Below are positions 1 through 6,278 of a DNA stretch of 25,093 nucleotides, one piece after another. The notes under the pieces were generated by a model. The model was not told the origin of the DNA and ran no database searches. It was given only the letters and a program-made list of their open reading frames with translations. Source of the stretch: a virus; IMG/VR virus record IMGVR_UViG_3300024301_000086, positions 1 to 25,093 of that record. One strand, written 5' to 3'. Numbering within the stretch: position 1 is the stretch's first letter; the number at the start of each line of letters is the position of its first letter. The position numbers were made by a program, and so were the translations under genes.

Positions 1-1
1 T

Positions 2-691
2 CCGGAGTATGTGAACCGATTATACGGATCACTGCTTAGGCACATTAATGTACCATTTAACTTCACATGCATCACTGATGACGCAACGGGACTCCGTAAA
101 GAGATCAAGACGCTCGATTATAAAACGTTTGACCCTTTCCCGTACCCCAAAGATCGAATCTTCACCAGAGAGAAACTGGTACTCCTCAATCACTCTATGG
201 CAGACCATAACATGTGGATTGACTTAGATGTATTAATACATGGAGATATCACAGAGTACGTTACTCGTGATCTAGAAAAGCCGACTTTCATTTTTAATCA
301 TTGGAATAGTATAGATGAAACTATGCGTAGGTTTGGTTGGGGTGCTGTATGCCATATTAATAGTTCGTTTGTATGTTGGACACAAGACCGAGGAAAGTGG
401 TTGTATGACTATACCGTGAAAGAGATCGATAAGATTGCATTTACGTATAACTCATTAGATAAGTATTTGTTCTATAGGCATTGGACTAAGGATAATCTTG
501 GATTATGGGAAGATGGCATTGTTTATAATTATAATTACAATAATCCAAAGAATGAAATGAAGAGCGACTATAAGATAGCGCTTTTTAATACATCACATAT
601 ACAAATGACTGGTCGACCAAAAGATGCATTAGAACTTCATGAAGCAGAAGGATGGGCTAAAGAAATGTGGGAGTCTTACGATGAGAGTTGA
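2..691 (+). CDS. Glycosyltransferase, GT-A-like, 5' end outside window
   Basis: The reading frame is open to the left edge, and the codons before the first GTG (position 11) read P-E-Y-V-N-R-L-Y. This matches the internal E-Y-V-N-R-L-Y of the paralogue at 2572-3327, so the gene starts upstream and the GTG at 11 is an internal Val. A D-L-D motif at 221-229 sits in a hydrophobic W-I-D-L-D-V-L context, as in GT-A enzymes, where it binds the metal and nucleotide sugar. The rest is rich in Trp and Tyr, as is usual for this phage family. The protein is probably cytoplasmic and moves a sugar from a nucleotide donor to an unknown acceptor. It is the first visible gene of a five-gene overlapping plus-strand operon, and its stop overlaps the next gene by 11 bases. 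The fold assignment is fairly safe; substrate and acceptor cannot be read. Confidence 0.75.
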   Translation, partial: PEYVNRLYGSLLRHINVPFNFTCITDDATGLRKEIKTLDYKTFDPFPYPKDRIFTREKLVLLNHSMADHNMWIDLDVLIHGDITEYVTRDLEKPTFIFNHWNSIDETMRRFGWGAVCHINSSFVCWTQDRGKWLYDYTVKEIDKIAFTYNSLDKYLFYRHWTKDNLGLWEDGIVYNYNYNNPKNEMKSDYKIALFNTSHIQMTGRPKDALELHEAEGWAKEMWESYDES

Positions 692-1112
692 TAACCAGTT
701 AGCATATGATTGGTTAATGGAATCAGAATGGGGCCACGTTTCGTATATCGCTCCTGGAGAGATCCCAGATGAGTTTCTGATGATAGATAAACTCGGCATA
801 GAATATAACTGTTTTGATATGAACCCAATGTATAAAGGGAAATTCATTATATGCGACGTGATATTCGATTATCCAAAGGGAATATATAATAACATTCTAA
901 ACTTCAACTGTCACAAGATGTACCCTATTGGTAAACTATATCGTGGAGAATTTATCTTAATAGGGTCTGATGATCGGCATCCCGGAGATTGTAATCCAGT
1001 AGATTCTTGTGATCAATTAATAGAACAGAATTTGTTAACTACCGTATATAAACAAGAGAAGGTTTCTACAAATAGAAATAATTTTTATATCGTATTTGGG
1101 AATAATTTATGA
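681..1112 (+). CDS. Small protein of unknown function in glycosyltransferase operon
   Basis: This encodes 143 residues. I chose ATG 681 over the upstream in-frame ATG at 639 because 681 has a GGGAG ribosome-binding site at 668-672 and overlaps the previous stop by only 11 bases, like its neighbours; 639 has no such site and would overlap by 53. The protein is acidic and Tyr/Asn-rich, with the stretches C-F-D-M-N-P-M-Y and N-F-N-C-H-K-M-Y-P. No signal peptide or membrane helix is visible. I have a weak impression of small phage proteins annotated as methyltransferase-like, but I see no glycine-rich SAM-binding motif, so I give no function. Its position between a GT-A-like and a GT9-like gene, with an ATGA overlap onto the latter, suggests it serves the same glycan pathway. 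Confidence 0.6.
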   Translation: MRVDNQLAYDWLMESEWGHVSYIAPGEIPDEFLMIDKLGIEYNCFDMNPMYKGKFIICDVIFDYPKGIYNNILNFNCHKMYPIGKLYRGEFILIGSDDRHPGDCNPVDSCDQLIEQNLLTTVYKQEKVSTNRNNFYIVFGNNL

Positions 1113-1927
1113 TAAACTTAGAATGGTATGCTGCGATTGGATACGGAGATATCTTATTACCCATTTCGTATGCACATAATATATCACACACATTTCGAGA
1201 GGAAGTTAACATTAATTTCCGATATAACGAAGGTATAGAGTACAAATATAACGAGAACTCCAAAGAGTTGCTATGGGAACAAGCAGAATATTTAAATTCT
1301 ATTTGCGATAAATCTAATATCGCCGGAGTTGCAGTTTCACATAAATTTCATGATGTCAGTAGAATACGATGGATTGGGTATCATCAATCGTTATTACGTA
1401 CAGCTAAATACCATAATCAATGGTATATGAATGAAATTAAATACGAAAAGGTTCGTAAGATAGTTGTTGGTTCAACGACTAATAATAAAATTCCTCTAGA
1501 CAAATATCAGGGTGGGTCTAAGACATGGAAGTCTTCTCAAGACTGGAATATGTTAGAGAACGATTTAAAAACAATTTCAGATTCATACGAAATAGTTCAC
1601 ATAGACTACACTACTCCACTACCTGAAGCGATTGAACACCTTTCGGACGCAGCATTGTTTATTGGATATCATGGAGGAATGTCTTGGTTAGCTAGATTCT
1701 GCGCAACTCCTTCTATCGTCTTGGTTACACCAAACTCTCTCAGTAATGATATGTTCTCTAATGCGATGGTTAGGAGAAACATTTGTATAAGAGGAGTTGA
1801 TCATATAGAGATGCTGATCCATGAATGCACTTCTATATTAGAGCGATATATTGGGGGGTTTAGAAATAGAGATCCTGCAAGGAGGTATTTTGAAGAAGCA
1901 CTGACAAAGAAATTATATGTTAAATAA
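1109..1927 (+). CDS. GT9/heptosyltransferase-like glycosyltransferase
   Basis: This encodes 272 residues. The ATG overlaps the preceding stop (ATGA), giving translational coupling. Near residues 180-205 the sequence A-L-F-I-G-Y-H-G-G-M-S-W-L-A-R-F is followed by a hydrophobic strand (S-I-V-L-V) and P-N. This resembles the donor-binding C-terminal domain of GT-B enzymes of the ADP-heptose:LPS heptosyltransferase type (family 9), in which a D/H-x-G-x-x-H/W-L-A motif contacts the nucleotide. The protein is shorter than bacterial heptosyltransferases (about 320-350 residues), and the N-terminal Rossmann half looks reduced: the start I-G-Y-G-D-I could be the short acceptor-side loop. The 3' end overlaps the next gene by 11 bases. 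The likely role is adding a sugar to a surface or virion glycan. The GT-B assignment rests on one motif region, so it is moderate. Confidence 0.6.
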   Translation: MINLEWYAAIGYGDILLPISYAHNISHTFREEVNINFRYNEGIEYKYNENSKELLWEQAEYLNSICDKSNIAGVAVSHKFHDVSRIRWIGYHQSLLRTAKYHNQWYMNEIKYEKVRKIVVGSTTNNKIPLDKYQGGSKTWKSSQDWNMLENDLKTISDSYEIVHIDYTTPLPEAIEHLSDAALFIGYHGGMSWLARFCATPSIVLVTPNSLSNDMFSNAMVRRNICIRGVDHIEMLIHECTSILERYIGGFRNRDPARRYFEEALTKKLYVK

Positions 1928-2579
1928 GGTATTCATTGGTTATGATGAGAGAGAAGATATCGCAGCACATGTATGTGAGTATTCTATTCGGTCCAGGACA
2001 TCTTCTCCGTTAGATATTACGTTTCTAAAGAGTTCTGATATACCAGAATACAATCGAATAATAACAGAACCACAATCTACAGACTTTACATTCACTCGTT
2101 TCTGGGTTCCGTACTTATCGGGATATAAAGGAACATCAATTTTTGTAGACTGCGACTTTCTGTTTCTAGACGACATACAGAAACTCATTGACATCGCCGA
2201 TAATCAAACTCCAGTGAGTGTATGTAAGTTAGATCCATATACACCAAAGAGTAACGTTAAGATGGATAATGTTCCTCAGCATCGATCATATCGAAAGAAC
2301 TGGGCTAGTCTGATGGTGTTCCGTAACGATTTATGTACGATGTTAACTCCGGAGTACCTGAACAACGAAGTTCCTGGGATTAATCTACATCACTTTACGT
2401 GGACAGATTCTATTGGAGAATTACCATTATCATGGAACACTCTGGATGGATATAGTACCACGCAGAATCCAAGTGCAATACATTATACAGATGGTGGTCC
2501 ATGGTTTCCTCAGTATCAGAATACATACTATTCGCAATTATGGATAGATGAGTTAGATAGGTATCGAAAAAGTGGTTAA
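1917..2579 (+). CDS. GT-A-like glycosyltransferase (DxD)
   Basis: This encodes 220 residues. The N-terminus K-V-F-I-G-Y-D-E-R-E resembles GT8-type or similar phage glycosyltransferases that open with a strand ending in G-Y/F-D. The metal-binding motif D-C-D is at 2148-2156 (F-V-D-C-D-F-L-F), about 75 residues in, which is the expected distance. Preceding residues F-T-R-F-W-V-P-Y resemble the conserved F-x-x-x-R-x-x-x-P region before DxD in GT8-like enzymes. A late H-Y-T-D-G-G-P-W segment could be the C-terminal His/Gly/Trp signature that often binds diphosphate. The start overlaps the previous stop by 11 bases. No membrane segment is visible. Sugar and acceptor are unknown. Confidence 0.72.
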   Translation: MLNKVFIGYDEREDIAAHVCEYSIRSRTSSPLDITFLKSSDIPEYNRIITEPQSTDFTFTRFWVPYLSGYKGTSIFVDCDFLFLDDIQKLIDIADNQTPVSVCKLDPYTPKSNVKMDNVPQHRSYRKNWASLMVFRNDLCTMLTPEYLNNEVPGINLHHFTWTDSIGELPLSWNTLDGYSTTQNPSAIHYTDGGPWFPQYQNTYYSQLWIDELDRYRKSG

Positions 2580-3327
2580 TTTTGTATGTCTTAAATGGGG
2601 AACCAAGTATGATGCGGAATACGTTAACCGCCTTTACACCATGCTCAAAAGAAACTGTCGAGAAGAATTCACTCTCTACTGTTGTACCGAAGATCGGTCA
2701 GGTATATCAGATGAAATAAAGATAGTACCACTACCTATTGAAAAATATGATTTACAAACGTATTGGTGGAAACTCTGGATACTGTCTAAAGAGTTTCCAG
2801 TAGATGGTAAGTGTATATTCTTTGACTTAGATACTGTTATTCAAAATGACATACAGGAGATGGTCGATTTTCAATGTGGAGAAGATATATATGTTCTATC
2901 TGCTCAATGGAGAATCAGATATAGATTGACGGTTAATCAGTATTATACATACACCAATTCCTCTATCATAATATGGGACACCAATACAGAATTAGGCATA
3001 TTTCCACATTATATCAAGCACAATTACTATTATGAGATGAGGTATTATGGAAATGATGAATACCTAGAGTTAGAGCATCCTGATAAAATAAAAACCCTAC
3101 CTATTCATTGGGCATATTCACGATTAGCCGGTTATGACGATAGTGATGACGAAAAACGAAATCAGTGTAGGACAGACCTATTCGTAAAAAAACAATTCAA
3201 TATTTCATATAGAATGTGGAATATGCCTGATCGTATGATATGCTTATTTAATGCTATAGGCGAGCATCATACCGATATATCAATTTATAATGGATATGAA
3301 CATTATTGGTCAGATTCAATATCCTGA
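2572..3327 (+). CDS. GT-A-like glycosyltransferase, paralogue of the first gene
   Basis: This encodes 251 residues and starts at GTG 2572, inside the previous gene (8-base overlap ending in TAA). The N-terminus V-N-F-V-C-L-K-W-G-T-K-Y is a typical first beta strand plus donor loop. It is followed by E-Y-V-N-R-L-Y, shared with the left-edge gene, so the two are paralogues. The DxD motif D-L-D is at 2824-2832 in F-F-D-L-D-T-V-I. A late P-I-H-W-A-Y segment is the likely C-terminal His region. This is the last gene of the plus-strand operon; its 3' end overlaps the 3' end of the convergent oxygenase-like gene by 25 bases, with no room for a dedicated terminator. Glycosyltransferase activity is well supported; the substrate is unknown. 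Confidence 0.75.
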   Translation: MVNFVCLKWGTKYDAEYVNRLYTMLKRNCREEFTLYCCTEDRSGISDEIKIVPLPIEKYDLQTYWWKLWILSKEFPVDGKCIFFDLDTVIQNDIQEMVDFQCGEDIYVLSAQWRIRYRLTVNQYYTYTNSSIIIWDTNTELGIFPHYIKHNYYYEMRYYGNDEYLELEHPDKIKTLPIHWAYSRLAGYDDSDDEKRNQCRTDLFVKKQFNISYRMWNMPDRMICLFNAIGEHHTDISIYNGYEHYWSDSIS

Positions 3328-3947
3328 ATCATCTCATCCCACATCCACTGATCTCTGATAACATACGATATAGTGAGTCGGGGAGTGTCGACACTTTTAG
3401 CACAGTGCCAGACGATTTTATCTGGTTCTGTGAAAGAACCGAAGTATCCTACTTTAGCAGACCATCCCTCAGGATCAGGAACACGGATTAAATCCTTAGA
3501 GACAGGATCTTGATATTCAAAGTATCCCTTTCCGCCAGGAGGCGAATATGTCATGATTAAATTTTGACCAGCACAGTTAGCATTATGATGCCAACCAATA
3601 TATCCATCTTCTGGATAATACATCATCAAAGCATTAAACTCGACTCCTAAAATACTAATGATATCATAATTCAGTTTATCTGCAATTTCTTTCCAACCTT
3701 CTGGCCGGTCTACACTTGATGCAGTATGTAAATCAAATCCAACTGATATTTCTGGATACCCATATTCTTCTATTTCTTGTGATTGTGCTTTAATAAGATA
3801 TTCATACGAACATCCTATATCTGAAGAAACTTGTCTATTTCCAAAATATAATTTATCAATCAAGGATGAGTCGTGAGAGAACATCCATGAAGAGAATTCG
3901 TTAAGAGTTTCTAATAATCTATTATTTTTTAAGGATACGCTGCGCAC
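3303..3947 (-). CDS. 2OG-Fe(II) oxygenase-like protein
   Basis: This encodes 214 residues from a GTG start at 3947, which overlaps the upstream glycosyltransferase by 26 bases; a possible AGAAG ribosome-binding site lies just upstream. Residues 118-126 read G-W-H-H-N-A-N-C-A, followed by a Y-S-P-P-G-G turn, then I-V-W-H near 168-171 and T-P-R-L-T-I-S near 178-184. This order (His motif, distal His, then Arg plus beta strand) is that of the double-stranded beta-helix dioxygenases, and phage members often carry G-W-H-x-N. The candidate iron ligands are His120 or His121 and His171, and Arg180 would hold 2-oxoglutarate. The usual acidic ligand two residues after the first His is Asn here. The likely role is hydroxylating a protein side chain or sugar in the pathway of the neighbouring glycosyltransferases; the substrate is unknown. 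Confidence 0.65.
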   Translation of the reverse strand: MRSVSLKNNRLLETLNEFSSWMFSHDSSLIDKLYFGNRQVSSDIGCSYEYLIKAQSQEIEEYGYPEISVGFDLHTASSVDRPEGWKEIADKLNYDIISILGVEFNALMMYYPEDGYIGWHHNANCAGQNLIMTYSPPGGKGYFEYQDPVSKDLIRVPDPEGWSAKVGYFGSFTEPDKIVWHCAKSVDTPRLTISYVIRDQWMWDEMIQDIESDQ

Positions 3948-4686
3948 GAACTTCTGATTTCTTTAATGTATAGTGATAAATAATAGGACCTTCGAGTGCT
4001 TCGGATTTATCATATATGCTAATAAAATTCCATCTAGCATCTTGTCCTGGGAAAACATCTATCTTTATAGATTTATATTTCTTAGAGGTATATAGTCTAT
4101 AGAAGGTATATTGATCCCAAGGGCGCATAGCTTTTCGGTGTTGAGGCCAAGGCCAAGGATCAGCAGTCGTTTGATAACCATACTCTGTCCACCAATCCTG
4201 CATCATCTGAAGAGTCTTCTTTTTATTATTATATAGGAAAACTCCACAATGCCAAATCAATTCTTCTGTATCAGATATTTTAACATCAGCGGCTGCATAC
4301 TCACGAATTTTAGTTAGCATGATATCGCTGTCACCTAACTGCTGGAAAATTTTTGTTATATCTTCGTGCTGTACTTCACAATCTGCATCGATGTATGCAG
4401 TAATATCATAGGTGGTTCTAGGTAATGCATATAATTTAGCACGAGGATGATCTGGCGCAGTAAGATCAACTACATCGAATATATCTCTGTGTCGTTCATC
4501 AAATAGTTCTGGCTGAGTACATAATGTAATTTTAGCGTCTGGGTAGAAATCTAGAATCGACTCGGCGAGATTAATCGCAGAATTATAATATACTTTTGAT
4601 ATACTCGCCGCTATTAAAAATCCATTACTCTTGATTTTCTGTGATTTCTGAGGAGTCGGTTCCTGAGGGGTCTTGTTCTGATGCAT
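3922..4686 (-). CDS. GT-A-like glycosyltransferase (DxD), minus-strand
   Basis: This encodes 254 residues. The ATG at 4686 lies within the upstream gene (62-base overlap); no other ATG, GTG or TTG occurs between it and the first conserved strand (F-L-I-A-A-S), so this start is preferred despite a polar Gln/Pro/Lys-rich lead of about 20 residues. The motif A-Y-I-D-A-D-C-E near residue 97 is a clear DxD. It is preceded by A-K-L-Y-A-L, as in enzymes where the chain from Lys to DxD lines the donor pocket. Later W-H-C-G-V-F-L-Y and a Trp-rich stretch (W-P-W-P) fit a phage glycosyltransferase that senses a bulky acceptor. It is read after the coiled-coil gene and before the oxygenase-like gene, both overlapping, so the three are probably co-translated. 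Confidence 0.72.
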   Translation of the reverse strand: MHQNKTPQEPTPQKSQKIKSNGFLIAASISKVYYNSAINLAESILDFYPDAKITLCTQPELFDERHRDIFDVVDLTAPDHPRAKLYALPRTTYDITAYIDADCEVQHEDITKIFQQLGDSDIMLTKIREYAAADVKISDTEELIWHCGVFLYNNKKKTLQMMQDWWTEYGYQTTADPWPWPQHRKAMRPWDQYTFYRLYTSKKYKSIKIDVFPGQDARWNFISIYDKSEALEGPIIYHYTLKKSEVRAQRILKK

Positions 4687-5143
4687 TATTCAATTCTTTC
4701 ATTAATAATATTGTAGTATATGCTTGTACTTCTGGAATAGATTTTGATTTTCTAATCATTGCTTTCGCAGCACGATCTTTCGAATTCTTAACTGCTTCGA
4801 TTTCAAATGCTTCTAACTTATATGAGAACAGAGCTTCTTGTTTTTGAAATTCCACGCTTCTTTTACTAGCATCTTCTTTTCGGATCCGATCTTCTTCTCG
4901 AGCCTTCTGCATACGCAAAACTTCTTCAGTTGTAGCCTGGTCGATAGAATCTATTCCGATAGTTTCCATGAGTGTATCCCAGTCCTCGCTGGTTGTGCCT
5001 TCTGCGGGCTTTGAAACTACTGCCGAAAATATCTGAGAAGATCCATTATCTAAGTTGACCACGATATCACAATTTACACAGTCCTTAGTTTCAATATTTT
5101 CCCATGTCGCATTTTTAAATTTACGTGAAATTGCTTGTGCCAT
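4625..5143 (-). CDS. Unrecognised protein with charged helical region, next to fibre genes
   Basis: This encodes 172 residues. The ATG at 5143 is one base after the stop of the fibre-like gene, with an AAGGA ribosome-binding site about 9 bases upstream. The N-terminal 45 residues look like a small beta unit (K-D-C-V-N-C-D-I-V-V-N-L-D-N-G). Residues about 75-130 are strongly charged and helical (E-E-V-L-R-M-Q-K-A-R-E-E-D-R), probably a coiled coil. A further helix, I-P-E-V-Q-A-Y, comes before an acidic, Ser/Thr-rich tail. The position right after two tail-fibre genes is typical of fibre chaperones or small virion proteins, but I do not recognise the family. Its end overlaps the glycosyltransferase by 62 bases, which is unusually long for this window. 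Confidence 0.6.
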   Translation of the reverse strand: MAQAISRKFKNATWENIETKDCVNCDIVVNLDNGSSQIFSAVVSKPAEGTTSEDWDTLMETIGIDSIDQATTEEVLRMQKAREEDRIRKEDASKRSVEFQKQEALFSYKLEAFEIEAVKNSKDRAAKAMIRKSKSIPEVQAYTTILLMKELNNASEQDPSGTDSSEITENQE

Positions 5144-5144
5144 T

Positions 5145-6266
5145 TTATTTTGTCCTTAACCATAAATATGCTGTCGATATATCTTTAACAGTCGAAACGA
5201 CCGTCCAAGATGAAAAACTCCTATCTACCAAACGTTGAAACGTCCTATTAACTGCTCTCTCATAAGTTTCGTCCTCAAACCCCAGAAATGATATATTCAT
5301 TCTAGACTTATCCTCTCGCACGACCCAACCAGAAAAGTATTCACCCTCTCTTGTACCATACGTTCTGCGATAGTTTCTAAGGTACTCTGATAGAAAGGAG
5401 AATACTCTATCTCCAGCATATCTTCCGACATAATTTCTCTGATATTCTCCAATGAAATTTCTATTATAGGCGCCAACGTATGATATATCCTCCAACGAAA
5501 CTCTCGTATCTTTAATACTACTTCCCATCTTATACCAAGTTTGTCCTGTCGTTGCAGGATTCTTCTCTTGTAATCTATATTGACCACGGCCAGTATCTAT
5601 AACATAGTCTGCATAAGAATCGAATAATCCCTGTAACTCGGTGTCACTCATTTCACGAAGATCCCCGTCAGTAGTGATAAGTCTTAGTGGACGATATTCA
5701 GTTGGTACTGTATCACCAGTTTTCCTCCATATCTTAATCTCAGAAGATCCTGCTTGATTAGTATTACTCAAAGTGTGTACGCTAATCCATGTTTCTCCAG
5801 GTAATGCTGGACTATCCACTTGCATTACATAACTTCCCAGACCCCTGGATGCTAATTCTAGCACCACACGATCAAAGAATTCTGTTCTGATCGAAGCATT
5901 TGTCATCGGACGAATTCCAGTAGTGGTGTTTCCATCATCATCGATAACAATTGTAGAGTATTCGACTGGCCGAGTTGGGGCAGTTGTTCCCGCATCAAGT
6001 TTCTGCGTTACGTCATAAACTTGTTGTTGTATAGTGGTATTCGCATCATGCGTTCCTATCGTATCTGAATAATAAGTATCAATATACGTTCCTATAGAAG
6101 TCTCATCATCATTAATACCAATCGTGAGATTTCCGCCAGATTGGTTCTTATCAGCAATAGCTTTACATATTTGATAAACAGGATATTCTAGACGAACGTC
6201 GTTCATCTCCTGTAATCCAGCAAAATTATTAGATACGTCGTATAGTATCGATAGTGGTCTAGACAT
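5145..6266 (-). CDS. Fibre-like virion protein with Tyr/Arg/Asn repeats
   Basis: This encodes 373 residues. The start ATG 6266 follows AGG at a 6-base spacing. Residues 1-60 (P-L-S-I-L-Y-D-V-S-N-N-F) form a compact N-terminal module. Residues 125-230 are mixed alpha/beta (T-E-F-F-D-R-V-V-L-E-L and L-Q-G-L-F-D-S-Y). Residues 263-304 hold degenerate repeats built on Y-x-R-N-F/Y-x-G/R-x-Y, such as Y-N-R-N-F-I-G-E-Y-Q-R-N-Y. Marine T4-like phages carry longer versions of such aromatic/Arg/Asn repeats in tail-fibre proteins. No signal peptide or membrane helix is seen. It lies directly after the large fibre gene with a 12-base gap, so it is probably a virion component of the fibre or outer baseplate. 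Its exact place in the particle is unknown. Confidence 0.65.
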   Translation of the reverse strand: MSRPLSILYDVSNNFAGLQEMNDVRLEYPVYQICKAIADKNQSGGNLTIGINDDETSIGTYIDTYYSDTIGTHDANTTIQQQVYDVTQKLDAGTTAPTRPVEYSTIVIDDDGNTTTGIRPMTNASIRTEFFDRVVLELASRGLGSYVMQVDSPALPGETWISVHTLSNTNQAGSSEIKIWRKTGDTVPTEYRPLRLITTDGDLREMSDTELQGLFDSYADYVIDTGRGQYRLQEKNPATTGQTWYKMGSSIKDTRVSLEDISYVGAYNRNFIGEYQRNYVGRYAGDRVFSFLSEYLRNYRRTYGTREGEYFSGWVVREDKSRMNISFLGFEDETYERAVNRTFQRLVDRSFSSWTVVSTVKDISTAYLWLRTK

Positions 6267-6278
6267 ATTATACCTATA

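Noticed and set aside
11-13. GTG at the left edge as the start of the first gene
   Set aside because: Codons before it (P-E-Y) continue the homology with the paralogue at 2572, so the GTG is an internal Val.
639-680. Upstream in-frame ATG for the small gene in the glycosyltransferase operon
   Set aside because: It has no ribosome-binding site and would overlap the previous gene by 53 bases; ATG 681 has GGGAG at good spacing.
3313-3330. Inverted repeat GATTCA/TGAATC at the convergent junction as a terminator
   Set aside because: The stem has six AT-rich pairs and no following T run on either strand; too weak to call.
5297-5587. Minus-strand open frame of 96 codons overlapping the fibre-like gene
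   Set aside because: It is an alternate frame within the Tyr/Arg/Asn repeat block, with no ribosome-binding site or family resemblance.
6267-6277. AGGTATAAT immediately before ATG (also at 9204, similar at 19581) as leaderless promoters
   Set aside because: The AGG serves as a ribosome-binding site at normal spacing and the TATAAT is just the AT-rich spacer; no -35 boxes were seen.
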